In this document: positions 1-8,678 of the stretch, piece by piece
Numbering within the stretch: position 1 is the stretch's first letter
Layout of the letters: each line of letters opens with the position of its first letter
Source: CAVSWT01 sp963775245
Lineage (GTDB): Bacteria > Bacteroidota > Ignavibacteria > Ignavibacteriales > Ignavibacteriaceae
Length of the DNA stretch: 64,000 bases
Reading direction: 5' to 3'
Assembly (NCBI GenBank): GCA_963775245.1
Contig: CAVZID010000001.1
Location: forward strand, 1 to 64,000
Notes under the pieces: generated by a model
Database searches by the model: none
Told to the model about the DNA's origin: nothing
The model's input: only the letters and a program-made list of their open reading frames with translations
Position numbers and translations under genes: made by a program

Positions 1-348
1 GCCAGCATAACGGCTTATTATTTTTCTATCAAACTAATCAAAGCACAATTTATTAAAGTCAATTTATATTTTACAGAATTTCCACTAAGACAATCTATTT
101 ATTATTCATACTTTGCTGCTGTAATTGCGGCAGTGATTGCCGGATTATTTTTTGCACCTGCCAGGGCAACTGCTGCACGAGAAGGAGCACTTGAAATGAT
201 TGCATCACTTCCAATTTTATTTATAGGTCCCAGAAATAGAATAAAAGTTGAAGCTTACGAAACTAAATCGAGACTTAATTTCAATATAATTATCTTTATT
301 CTGTTTATTGTTTTTTGTTTGACTCTTGGACAAGGTTTTATCTTATGA
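1..348 (+). CDS. C-terminal part of an unrecognised membrane protein (cut by window edge)
   Basis: The reading frame is open from base 1 to the TGA at 346-348, so the start lies outside the window and the ATG at 133 is only internal. About 115 residues are visible. Hydrophobic stretches near residues 37-57 and 97-115 look like membrane segments, separated by a charged loop (PARATAAREGALEM, then GPRNRIKVEAYETKSR). The protein ends right after the last membrane segment. I do not recognise the family, and no catalytic motif is visible. Confidence 0.6.
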   Translation, partial: ASITAYYFSIKLIKAQFIKVNLYFTEFPLRQSIYYSYFAAVIAAVIAGLFFAPARATAAREGALEMIASLPILFIGPRNRIKVEAYETKSRLNFNIIIFILFIVFCLTLGQGFIL

Positions 349-520
349 AAAACGACAATAAGTTATGTCCATTTTCAAGAGAGTGTTCTAAACCGTTCCT
401 CAAGCCGAAAGTGTTTTCGCATTTGACATTTTATAAATTATAAAGTTAGTTGTTCCGTATCGGCAAACTTGCACAAGGTTTTCCTTCAATGAGAGATTGC
501 GCCAAAGGCAGACAGGTTTT

Positions 521-610
521 TTAATTATAAAAATTATTAATCAATTCAGCATTGTTATTCCTACCTTCAATAAAGTTTCGGTAGGTAAACCGGGCTGCGC
601 CTTAGCCGCA
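521..610 (+). repeat. 90-bp direct repeat, copy 1
   Basis: This stretch matches 1665-1754 at 82 of 90 positions by eye. It begins TTAATTATAAAAATTATTAA and ends GCCTTAGCCGCA. The two copies bracket a 1.05-kb segment with two small membrane genes. The rest of the 349-645 intergenic region holds no gene that I can support. Confidence 0.8.
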
Positions 611-645
611 ACGTTATATTGCAAAAAATTCAAAGAGAGAAATAA

Positions 646-872
646 ATGAACAAAATATTTTTGCCTTCATCAATCGGTTTAATATTAGCAGCTATTATTA
701 CATCAATTGAATGTGGAAAATTGAAAATATTTGGATTCCAATTACAGTAATATTTTTAGCTTTAGGTGCAATAGTGTTTTCCTTTAAGCTAAAGATTAAT
801 TCAATAGAAAATCGATTAAATATGCTGGAAGAAAAACTTATTCAACAAATGAAAGTAAAGACAGCCAAATAG
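646..872 (+). pseudogene. Small two-helix membrane protein, frameshifted
   Basis: An ATG at 646 opens a hydrophobic frame (MNKIFLPSSIGLILAAIITS) that stops at 749. A second frame continues the protein from about 711 (WKIENIWIPITVIFLALGAI) to a TAG at 870-872. A one-base change around GAATGTGG would join them into a ~75-residue protein with two membrane segments and a charged coiled tail (ENRLNMLEEKLIQQ). It lies 7 bp upstream of the PQ-loop-like gene, suggesting co-transcription. I do not recognise the family. It may be a sequencing error rather than decay. Confidence 0.5.
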
Positions 873-879
873 ATTAAAT

Positions 880-1476
880 ATGTTAAATCAAAATTTTGTA
901 ATAGTTGGAACAATTATCGGTGCAATAGGTGTGTTAGCCTATCTAGTAGACACCGTTAAGGGAAAGGTGAAACCAAACAGAGTATCATTCTTGCTTTGGT
1001 CTATTGCACCACTAATAGCGTTTGCTGCACAAATAAATCAGGGTGTCGGTTTAGAATCTTTAATGACTTTTAGTACCGGCTTCCTGCCCCTAACGGTATT
1101 TATTGCATCCTTTGTTAATAAAAAAGCTGAATGGAAACTAACAAAGTTTGATTTATTTTGCGGCGTGTTGTCTATTGCGGGTTTAATACTTTGGCTGATT
1201 ACTAAAGTAGGAAATTTAGCAATAGCATTTAGTATACTTGCTGACGGACTAGCGGCACTTCCTACAATAACTAAGGCTTACAAATATCCCGGCACTGAAA
1301 TAGCATGGCCGTGGATAGCTACTTCATTTGGCGTAATACTCACACTATTAACCCTTGACACGTTAACATTTGCTAATTCAGGATTTATTATTTATATCCT
1401 AATCGTCAATACCATTATTTTTAGTTTAGTACAGTTCAGAATTGGAGAAAAATTAGCTGGTAAAAGTATTCAATAG
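880..1476 (+). CDS. Putative PQ-loop/SWEET-like integral membrane protein
   Basis: 198 residues with about six or seven hydrophobic segments. The two halves look related: an N-terminal unit with GTIIGAIGVLAYLVDTVKGK followed by a polar proline-containing turn (KPNRVSFLLW), and a second unit (GLILWLI...ADGLAALPTITKAYKYPGTE). This helix / polar loop / helix arrangement resembles PQ-loop repeat transporters, but the canonical PQ pair is missing (KPN and LPT stand in its place), so the assignment is tentative. The ribosome-binding site is weak. It follows the broken small membrane gene by 7 bp, and both sit between copies of the 90-bp repeat, so they may be an acquired cassette. Substrate unknown. 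Confidence 0.55.
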   Translation: MLNQNFVIVGTIIGAIGVLAYLVDTVKGKVKPNRVSFLLWSIAPLIAFAAQINQGVGLESLMTFSTGFLPLTVFIASFVNKKAEWKLTKFDLFCGVLSIAGLILWLITKVGNLAIAFSILADGLAALPTITKAYKYPGTEIAWPWIATSFGVILTLLTLDTLTFANSGFIIYILIVNTIIFSLVQFRIGEKLAGKSIQ

Positions 1477-2102
1477 CTAACCATTTTTTATTACAGCTAT
1501 GCAAACAAACTGATTTACAAAAGTCAGCAATCTTAGAACATATTCTTTATACTAAATGGAATGAATAAATCGCAGATGACCAATAAATCAAGCGGACGCC
1601 GTTTTCGAATTCGGAAATTTTCAAATTTTAATAAAGGTTGTTATGTTGTGTCCGCCGCGGCGGATTAATTATAAAAATTATTAATCAATTCGGCATTGTT
1701 ATTCCTACCTATAATAAAGTTTTGTTAAGTAAACCGGTCTGTGCCTTAGCCGCAAAGGTATAAGCTATACAAATATTTTAGATTATAATAAAAATATTGT
1801 AGTTTGATGAAATCAAAATGAAAAAGATTTTTTAAAATATATTGATCCGATGCGCTATTCGTGATAATCTAAAGATATCTTGTTATACGTATTAGGTTTA
1901 TTATTTTGTAAGCAATTTAACGATAGTATATATCTTGAAATAGTATGACTAAGAAACAAACATGGTGTGTTCATTTATATTTAGTAGTATTACAATTATT
2001 TTGATGGGTTTTAAAATGTATATTTGGAATAATTATAAATCACTTGAATAAGCGTGCAAAATTTTAAGAATATTATTTATAATGGATTATTTATATTGAA
2101 AC
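1477..2102. other. Intergenic region with a 14-bp palindrome; no gene seen
   Basis: This region holds the perfect palindrome TCCGCCGCGGCGGA (1651-1664), immediately followed by the second 90-bp repeat copy. GCGGAC near 1590 and GTCCGC near 1649 form a further inverted pair. From 1755 to 2102 it is AT-rich with no credible ORF. I looked for tRNA cloverleafs and saw none. Confidence 0.6.
1665..1754 (+). repeat. 90-bp direct repeat, copy 2
   Basis: This is the second copy of the 521-610 repeat, with 8 mismatches over 90 positions. It is preceded directly by the GC-rich palindrome at 1651-1664, which copy 1 lacks. The conserved 3' end GCCTTAGCCGCA is the most GC-rich part. Confidence 0.8.
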
Positions 2103-2993
2103 ATGAAAAAACTGGAAATAAGAGATAACGTATTACAATTACCTGAAGGAATTTCAGCAAAGGTCGAAAACGATTCCGATGAAATTATTATTTATAACTA
2201 TACTGCAAAAACTGATTTTTTTAAAGGCAGGTGTATTCTGAATAAAAATGCTTTCAGCCTGGTTATCTCGGGTGAGAAAACTATGCAGTTTTCTGAAAAG
2301 AAAGTCTTTGTAAATGATAATGAAATTCATCTGCTTTCTGCTGGCAATTGCATTGCGTCTATTGATTTATCAAAACAAAAAGAGTTTAAGAGTATATTAA
2401 TGTTTTTCGATGAGAATGTACTTACTTCTTTCCAGGTAAAATACGATAAGTTAATTAAACAATTAAAATCTAAATTTAAAGCTAAGACAGAATACTATAT
2501 TTCATTTCAAAAGGATGAGTTTATTAATAATTTTATTTCTTCTTTGGTGTTCATATTAAAAAAAAAATATCAAAATCGATGAAGCAAGTTAAGTTTGAAG
2601 AATTAATGCTATATCTTTTAGAAAAACATCCAAAAGAAATTTTATCTTTTATTACTCCTAAAAAGGTAGATTTTGATGATATCGAATTCAAGAAAATTAT
2701 TGAAACAAATATTACCAGTAATCTTACTTTACCTGATTTCGCTTTTTTGTGCGGCATTAGTTTGTCAACATTTAAAAGAAGATTTACTAAAATTATACGG
2801 AACTGCCCCGCAGAAATGGATGATTAAACGAAGAATGGAAATTGCAACAGACTTACTAAAAAACCGTAAAGTAAAACCAGGAGAAGTATTTTATAAGATT
2901 GGTTATGAAAATCATTCCAGCTTTTCCCAATCATTTAAACAATCTTTCGGAATAAGTCCCAAGGATTTTCAAGCAAAAAATTTGAGCTTCTAA
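2103..2993 (+). pseudogene. AraC-family transcriptional regulator, broken by two frameshifts
   Basis: Three overlapping frames make one AraC-type regulator of ~295 residues. The N-terminal cupin-like sensor runs 2103-2582 and the central part 2579-2827. The C-terminal helix-turn-helix half runs in the frame ending at 2993. The signature of the second AraC helix-turn-helix is clear (KIGYENHSSFSQSFKQSFG, then SPKDF). The first break is at the A10 run near 2559-2568: one base fewer or more joins FILKKK to SKSMKQVKFEELMLYLLE. The second is near 2790, where FTKI should run into YGTAPQKW. The downstream SnoaL-like gene may be its former target (inference). Both breaks are 1-bp, so sequencing error is possible. 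Confidence 0.75.
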
Positions 2994-3077
2994 AAACAAT
3001 CTTTGAGCCAATAGCCTTAATCAAATAAAAATGCTGAGATTATTTTTCGTCCTCAACTAAAACAAAATGAGGAACAA

Positions 3078-3497
3078 ATGAAAAATATACTTGAGCAAAA
3101 CAAAGAAATCGTTAGAAGGTTTAACAAAGAGTACATTGAACAAGGAAACATTAATACTTTTGAAGAATTGATTGCTGATGATGTAATTAATCATTCTGCC
3201 CCAGCCGGTATGCCAGCAGGGAAAGAGAGTTTTTCAAATTTTTTGAATGGTATTTTAAGAACAGGCTTTCCGGATTTGAAAGTTGAAATACTGGAGCAAC
3301 TTGCAGAAAGAGATTTAGTAACCACAAGAAAGAAAATTACTGCTACTCATACCGGGGAAATTTTTAGTATTCCCCCAAGCCATAAAAAAGTAGAAATAAA
3401 TATAATAGATATTATAAAGTTAAGAGATGGCAAGTATATTGAACATTGGGGGAAAAGTAATTTTTCTGATGTCATTTCTGAAATTTCTAAGAAGTAA
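3078..3497 (+). CDS. SnoaL-like / ester cyclase family protein
   Basis: 139 residues with the SnoaL-type NTF2 fold pattern: an N-terminal helix pair (EQNKEIVRRFNKEYIEQGN), ADDVINHSAP, a conserved PDLKVEI strand, and a C-terminal IIDIIKLRDGKYIEHWG strand. NTF2-fold proteins of this size bind small hydrophobic molecules or carry out isomerase/cyclase chemistry. The substrate cannot be read from the sequence. A good ribosome-binding site (GAGGAAC) sits just before the ATG. It follows the broken AraC regulator by 84 bp on the same strand, and a strong hairpin follows at 3511-3545. Confidence 0.8.
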   Translation: MKNILEQNKEIVRRFNKEYIEQGNINTFEELIADDVINHSAPAGMPAGKESFSNFLNGILRTGFPDLKVEILEQLAERDLVTTRKKITATHTGEIFSIPPSHKKVEINIIDIIKLRDGKYIEHWGKSNFSDVISEISKK

Positions 3498-3510
3498 AAT
3501 TTTTACTTGC

Positions 3511-3545
3511 TATAAACCCAATTTCTCAAAGAAATTGGGTTTATA
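3511..3545. terminator. Bidirectional hairpin, AAACCCAATTTCT family copy 1
   Basis: A perfect 16-bp stem with a 3-base CAA loop: TATAAACCCAATTTCT, then its reverse complement. It lies between convergent genes (SnoaL-like on plus, OsmC on minus), where a shared terminator would be expected. No long T-run follows the stem. Five related hairpins occur in the window, and two of them are in divergent regions, so this may be a dispersed repeat doing terminator work. Confidence 0.7.
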
Positions 3546-3596
3546 AAATGTAACGACAAATACCCACTATTTTAGTATATCGTTATCTGAAGCTTT

Positions 3597-4025
3597 CTAT
3601 TCTTCTTCAACAATTCTGTAAGTATGTGAAATCTTTACAGCTTTTTCCAGCATTTTTGTAACGCTGCAATACTTTGTTTGAGAAAGTTCTATAGCTCTTT
3701 CAACATCATTAACCTTAATATCTTTTCCATAAAAAACATATTCAAGATTTATGGATGTAAAAACTTTAGGATGCTCATCTGAAACATCAGCTTTTATGTT
3801 CACTTCATAATTTTGAAGATTAACTCTCTTTTTATTTAAGATATTAATAACATCACTGCTGGTGCATCCTGCTAATCCTAACAAGATTAATTCTTTGGGG
3901 CTCGTGCCCGCATCACTGCCACCAAATTCCTTTGAACCGTCCATCATTACCCAATGATTTGTATCTGATTTTGCTGCGAAAGTAATTCCTTTTAACTGCT
4001 TTAAATATGCTATTTTAGTTGCCAT
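3597..4025 (-). CDS. OsmC/Ohr family protein
   Basis: 142 residues, the usual OsmC length. Two redox cysteines are in family context: one in LGLAGCTSSDV after the PKELILLGLA helix, the other in SQTKYCSVTKML near the C-terminus. OsmC/Ohr proteins reduce organic peroxides, and the spacing and GCTSSD motif resemble the YhfA-like branch. It is the last gene in the minus-strand block, 68 bp after the archaeal-type GDH, so it may be co-transcribed with it. Confidence 0.88.
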   Translation of the reverse strand: MATKIAYLKQLKGITFAAKSDTNHWVMMDGSKEFGGSDAGTSPKELILLGLAGCTSSDVINILNKKRVNLQNYEVNIKADVSDEHPKVFTSINLEYVFYGKDIKVNDVERAIELSQTKYCSVTKMLEKAVKISHTYRIVEEE

Positions 4026-4093
4026 AAAATTTCCATTTTATTATGTGAATGATTAATTTGTCTTAAAAAGATTCCTTTAAAATAAATTATTTA

Positions 4094-5341
4094 TTAAACC
4101 CAACCTCGAAGCTTACATGCTTCTGCAACTCTTGCTACACCAACTATCATTGCTCCTAATCTTGGATGAACATTTTTTTCTTTAACAGCTTCATAAACAG
4201 TATGATAGGCTTTTGTTAATTTTTCATCCAGTCTTTTATGAATTGTACTTTCATCCCAAAAGAATGAGTATTTATCCTGCACCATTTCAAAATATGAAAC
4301 AGTAACACCTCCTGCACTGGCAAGTATATCAGGGATAACATGAATCCCCTTCTTACTTAAAATTAAATCTGCTTCAGGTGTTGTCGGTCCGTTTGCCAGC
4401 TCGCAAATAATCTTTGCTTTAATCTTAGACGCGTTATCTGCTGAGATTGCATTTTCCAAAGCCGCAGGGTACAAGATATTAACATCTAGTTCGAGCAATT
4501 CTTCATGTTTAATTTTTTTAGCTCCGGGAAAATCCAGAACAGTTCCGGTTTTTAATTTATGAGTTACCAATTCTTTTGAATCAAATCCGTCGGGATTAAA
4601 AATAGCCCCACGCGAATCACTAACAGCAATTAATTTCCCGCCGTTCAAGATTTCATGATGAAGCAGAGCAGCTCTCTGCCCGGCATTACCAAATCCTTGA
4701 ATTGCAAATTTTCCTGTCGGATCAACCCCTAAAGCTTTGCATGCTTCTCGAACCGTAATTACACCGCCGCGAGCAGTTGCATCACGCCGGCCTTCGGTTC
4801 CGCCAACTTGGGTTGGTTTATCTGTCATCACCCCCGGTTGATGGCTATTCATTATGGTTTCATATTCATCCATCATCCACGCCATTGTCTGCGGATTAGT
4901 ATAAACATCGGGGGCAGGGATATCTTTATCAACACCTATAAAAGGAGCAATAGCACGTATATATTCTCTGGATAAATTTTCAAGCTCGCGTTCCGACATT
5001 TTTTTGGGGTCGCATTTTACTCCGCCTTTACCGCCGCCCAATGGAATATCAACAACTGCTGTTTTCCAGGTCATCCAGCTAGCTAAGGCTCTTATAGTAT
5101 CGACAGTTTCTTCAGGATGAAATCTTATTCCGCCTTTAGCCGGCCCTCTGCCGTAATTGTATTGTATTCTATGTGCGTGAAATATTTTTACTTTGCCGTT
5201 ATCCATCTTTACATGCAAAGAAAAATTTATTTCTCTTTGAGGCCATGCTAATAAGTCTACCGTAGCCTCATCAAGATTAAGTAATTTAGCAGCTTCTAAA
5301 ATTTGCTGCTGTGCAACTTTGAAAGAATTATAAGATTTCAT
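4094..5341 (-). CDS. Glu/Leu/Phe/Val dehydrogenase (hexameric, archaeal/RocG-type glutamate dehydrogenase)
   Basis: 415 residues, normal for the short hexameric class. Substrate-binding KGGIRFHP lies at residues 69-76, the GGGKGG catalytic lysine near 105, and the catalytic aspartate in PAPD near 145. The Rossmann motif GFGNAG is near 217-221, and the C-terminal ASAGGVTVSYFE is present. The enzyme interconverts glutamate and 2-oxoglutarate plus ammonia using NAD(P)H. This branch is usually catabolic and differs clearly from the two ~450-residue GdhA paralogues upstream. It starts 12 bp after the zinc-ribbon gene, implying one transcript. It is the first of three GDH genes in 10.6 kb. Confidence 0.93.
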   Translation of the reverse strand: MKSYNSFKVAQQQILEAAKLLNLDEATVDLLAWPQREINFSLHVKMDNGKVKIFHAHRIQYNYGRGPAKGGIRFHPEETVDTIRALASWMTWKTAVVDIPLGGGKGGVKCDPKKMSERELENLSREYIRAIAPFIGVDKDIPAPDVYTNPQTMAWMMDEYETIMNSHQPGVMTDKPTQVGGTEGRRDATARGGVITVREACKALGVDPTGKFAIQGFGNAGQRAALLHHEILNGGKLIAVSDSRGAIFNPDGFDSKELVTHKLKTGTVLDFPGAKKIKHEELLELDVNILYPAALENAISADNASKIKAKIICELANGPTTPEADLILSKKGIHVIPDILASAGGVTVSYFEMVQDKYSFFWDESTIHKRLDEKLTKAYHTVYEAVKEKNVHPRLGAMIVGVARVAEACKLRGWV

Positions 5342-5353
5342 TTTAAAAATTCC

Positions 5354-5563
5354 TTAGGATTTAGAATTATTTTCTTTTTTATCCTCTGTGTTTTTATCTT
5401 CTTCAAAAACATCAAGTATTATTCTGTACCAGCAATTCTTACACGTTAATACTCTATCCACACTTAGTAGAACTTGCTGCCACGGACTTAGCTTATGACC
5501 GCAATGCGGGCATGAATCAATTATTTTTTTATTTTGTTCTGGATTTTTATTCTGCATAGACAT
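5354..5563 (-). CDS. Small zinc-ribbon protein
   Basis: 69 residues with two CxxC knuckles, CPHCGHKL and CKNCW, about 20 residues apart: a typical treble-clef or ribbon zinc site. The C-terminus is highly charged (EEDKNTEDKKENNSK). It lies between the receiver-ATP-grasp gene (51 bp upstream) and the GDH (12 bp downstream), so it is almost certainly in the same operon. Function not recognised. Its place suggests a role tied to one of these enzymes, but that is inference. Confidence 0.7.
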   Translation of the reverse strand: MSMQNKNPEQNKKIIDSCPHCGHKLSPWQQVLLSVDRVLTCKNCWYRIILDVFEEDKNTEDKKENNSKS

Positions 5564-5614
5564 TTTAAGTTCCCTTATTTTTAAAGGGTTAAAAATTTTA
5601 ATTAGAACAATAGC

Positions 5615-8614
5615 TTAAAGCTCCGGCTTAAGAATCACACCTTTATTTTTATGGCCATTCATTTTCACAGTGATTGATTTTTCAAATCTAACCTGTCTTG
5701 TATAATTCATTTTTTCAATTGGTTCCTGGGCTAGAAGCCAATCCCAATCCACAAAGTCTTTATCATTTGAATTAACAGTAAAATATCCAACCATGAACGA
5801 AGTAATGTTTTGAAAGAAGTGTGAACCTTGTGAAGGCGCAACTACAAGCTCTTTAAAGCTGGTTTCGATTATTGCTTTTGCTCCTGAAATATTTTCCCAT
5901 GTAACAGGAATACCAAGCCATGGATCCAAGCTTCCCCATCTTCCTACTCCAATCAACAGGTAAGGACGGTTTTCCGAAATTAACTGACTATTAAATTTAC
6001 TTACTTCCTTAGCAACTTCTCTTGTTTTTGATCTATCGAAAAGATGGTAGTCAACAAAAACAATATCAAAGATATCTGAAATAACACCGTTACCTAAAAC
6101 CTGGTTGCTGTGACAAATTAATTTTTCAGTTTCAAAATCCTCAACAGAAAGCTCTTCTAATTCCCGGTTAATAACCAGCGGCCGCATTTGAAGTAGCCCA
6201 AATTGTTTTGGCATTCCATTAGGCATAGACATATTAACCGCAAACTCAATCTCAATAGGGGTTCCCATTCCCCAGGTACCCATGTCCAGAAGCAATTCTA
6301 AAATTTCCGGCAGCGGAAAAATTTTATTCCTGAGTACAGGTCCGAATGTTATTACTCTCATTCCTTTTCTTGATAAGCCATCAGTAATTGAATCGTTATC
6401 AGGAGAATAAGTTGAACCGACATAATTTAAAGTTCCATCTTTTTCAGCAGCATCAAGATTATGCTGCTCAAGAAGCAAATCCTGTGCAGTATAATTAACT
6501 TCATTTTGAAGATTCATTTGTAATGAGAAAAAATTTCTCTGGCTGCTGTTCAGTGATTCATCGATAGAATAAAATTGAATCAAGTCGGTAGGATATTTTG
6601 GACAAAATTTAACAGTGTTTCCGCCATCAACAACCTGCTTACCTAAACCAAGAGCAACCGATACAATTCCATCCAAAGGCTTTTGCGGATGCAGCGGATA
6701 AAAATTATAAGACTTAGCAACACCTGAAAAATCCGGGTAAAATCTTTCGTTGTGCTTATTACCAATCATCTTCTGAATTATAACTGCCATCTTCTCTTCT
6801 TCAAGGCGGTAAGAAGTTATCTTAATATAATCCTTTGTACTTTGATAAAAAGTTGAAGCATAAACTTTTTTAATTGTGTTTAGTAAATCATTAAGTCTAA
6901 ATAAAGGATTAGGATGATTGTTTGGGAGCATATATGTTTTATATACACCGGCAAACGGATGATACTGTGAATCTTCAAGCAAGCTGGAAGAACGCACAGC
7001 AAGCGGAGTGTGTATTAAATCTAAAAAAGCAGCAAGTTCAGCTAAAATTTCTTCTGGAAATTTTTCTGTTTCCAAAAAACGGCGCGTTATTTCTTCATCA
7101 TCGCTGCCGTTAAGTGCAAACTTTCTTAAATTATTATCATCTATAAATTGATCGAATACTTCGGTGCCTACTACAACTGCCGGCGGCACATAGATAATTA
7201 CATCATCAAATTGTTTTCTGATGTTGTAGTTATTTATTAGTGAGTTTACAAATCCGAGGCCTCTTGCCTTGCCGCCTAATGAACCTCCGCCGATTCGTGC
7301 AAAGCTGCTGTCCGGATCAAATGAATCTTTAGTGAAGTCGGTTATTATTCCCCTTTGCCTGGCATGTCTGTAATTGTTTAATGTATCAACTAAATCTTTT
7401 CTTAAATTCTCTACAGAAGAATAATCAGTAACTTTTCTAGGTCGTAACTGATGCGCCAGCCAAAATTCAGTTCTTGCTTTCAGCCAGTTTGAAAAATGAT
7501 TTCTTTCTGCATGAAATAAAATACTTTCTATAGGCGCTCGCTTTAAGTGCTTTTCCAATGATCTGAGATCGTTGGCTCTTCCCACTTCTGTTCCCTCTGG
7601 AGTTCTAAAAATAAAATCTCCAAAGCTAAAATGCGTGATCATAAATTGTCTCAGTTCGCTCAGCAGCAAAGCAGAATCTTTTAAGATAAAAGCTGCGCCG
7701 ACATCTTTTGCATCTTCAGCATTCTCTTCCATATTTGAAAGTAATAGAGTTGGAATATCAGGATGTTCTACCTTAACATTTTTAGTAAACTTTATGCCGG
7801 CTTTAGGATCTTGAATGCCTTCATGAGGAAAATCAATATCGGAAATTATTCCGAGAATATATTCCTTGTATTTTTGGTAGTACTCCCATGCTTCTTCATA
7901 ATTAGAACAAAGAAGAATTTTAGGCCGGGCACGCATTCGTAAAAATTTATGAGTTAAATTTATACCTTCCGAAATCAACCGCCTGGATTGCTTTAACATT
8001 TCAGTATAAATCAGAGGAAGGAAAGAAGAATAGTATCTAACATTATCTTCAATTACAATTACGGTTTGTACTCCAACAATTTTTGTATCATGCTCTACGT
8101 TCAGTCTGTCTTCAATAAATTTTATAATAGCAATAATAATTCTGAAATCACCCTGCCATACAAATATTTTATTAAAAACTTTTACATCTTTATTGCGAAG
8201 AAGCTGGTTTAACTCCTTATTATCGTGAGCTAAAAGAACAACAGGAATATTTAATCCAGACTGCTTAACAAGCTTCGCAAAATTTATAGCGTGCATATCT
8301 TCGATATGCAGCGTGGTAATGATAAGATCAAAACGGTTTTCCTCTTTTGCCAGGTTTATAGCTTCTTTACCACTTGAAACTCTCGTTAAATCAGGGGCAT
8401 GACTTAAACCTAACCCCTGGTATTCGTTCCTGATTAATTCATACAACCTGCCGTCTTCTTCAAAAAGGTATAGATCGTACAGGCTTGAAACCAACAGTAT
8501 GTTGCGGATACGCAGCCGCATTAAATTTTGAAAACCCTGGAAACGGTTGCCGTAACCATGCTCAATCCAGAATGCATCAAAATTGTCTTTTACTTCTTCG
8601 AAGTTGTGTATCAT
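5615..8614 (-). CDS. Receiver-like domains fused to a PEP-synthase-type (PPDK_N) ATP-grasp domain, paralogue 1
   Basis: 999 residues. A degenerate receiver-like unit (about 38-170) precedes a fuller one (about 183-330) with an acidic pair in VIEDN (~190), an acceptor-like aspartate in ISDIDF (~259), a serine in LLLSN (~293) and a lysine in FILKD (~312). From ~440 comes a PEP synthase/PPDK N-terminal ATP-grasp: SLGGKARGLGF, LAVRSSSLLED, FAGVYKTY, AVIIQKM and LLQMRPLV. The phosphohistidine swivelling domain and PEP-binding barrel of true PEP synthases are absent. A ~170-residue C-terminal region with GVGRWGSLDPWLGIPV replaces them. It is probably not a PEP synthase but a phosphotransfer regulator or an enzyme acting on another substrate. 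It sits 64 bp after GdhA and 51 bp before the zinc ribbon. Confidence 0.8.
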   Translation of the reverse strand: MIHNFEEVKDNFDAFWIEHGYGNRFQGFQNLMRLRIRNILLVSSLYDLYLFEEDGRLYELIRNEYQGLGLSHAPDLTRVSSGKEAINLAKEENRFDLIITTLHIEDMHAINFAKLVKQSGLNIPVVLLAHDNKELNQLLRNKDVKVFNKIFVWQGDFRIIIAIIKFIEDRLNVEHDTKIVGVQTVIVIEDNVRYYSSFLPLIYTEMLKQSRRLISEGINLTHKFLRMRARPKILLCSNYEEAWEYYQKYKEYILGIISDIDFPHEGIQDPKAGIKFTKNVKVEHPDIPTLLLSNMEENAEDAKDVGAAFILKDSALLLSELRQFMITHFSFGDFIFRTPEGTEVGRANDLRSLEKHLKRAPIESILFHAERNHFSNWLKARTEFWLAHQLRPRKVTDYSSVENLRKDLVDTLNNYRHARQRGIITDFTKDSFDPDSSFARIGGGSLGGKARGLGFVNSLINNYNIRKQFDDVIIYVPPAVVVGTEVFDQFIDDNNLRKFALNGSDDEEITRRFLETEKFPEEILAELAAFLDLIHTPLAVRSSSLLEDSQYHPFAGVYKTYMLPNNHPNPLFRLNDLLNTIKKVYASTFYQSTKDYIKITSYRLEEEKMAVIIQKMIGNKHNERFYPDFSGVAKSYNFYPLHPQKPLDGIVSVALGLGKQVVDGGNTVKFCPKYPTDLIQFYSIDESLNSSQRNFFSLQMNLQNEVNYTAQDLLLEQHNLDAAEKDGTLNYVGSTYSPDNDSITDGLSRKGMRVITFGPVLRNKIFPLPEILELLLDMGTWGMGTPIEIEFAVNMSMPNGMPKQFGLLQMRPLVINRELEELSVEDFETEKLICHSNQVLGNGVISDIFDIVFVDYHLFDRSKTREVAKEVSKFNSQLISENRPYLLIGVGRWGSLDPWLGIPVTWENISGAKAIIETSFKELVVAPSQGSHFFQNITSFMVGYFTVNSNDKDFVDWDWLLAQEPIEKMNYTRQVRFEKSITVKMNGHKNKGVILKPEL

Positions 8615-8678
8615 AAAATTTAAGTAGTTTTAAAATAAATAGGGCTGCAATTCAGCAGCCCCTCATTAACTTTTATAA

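Noticed and set aside
521..1754. Integron attC sites at the 90-bp repeats
   Set aside because: I could not find paired R''/R' core sites (RYYYAAC and GTTRRRY) in either copy; the end CAACGTTATATTGC only partly resembles one. No integrase is in the window.
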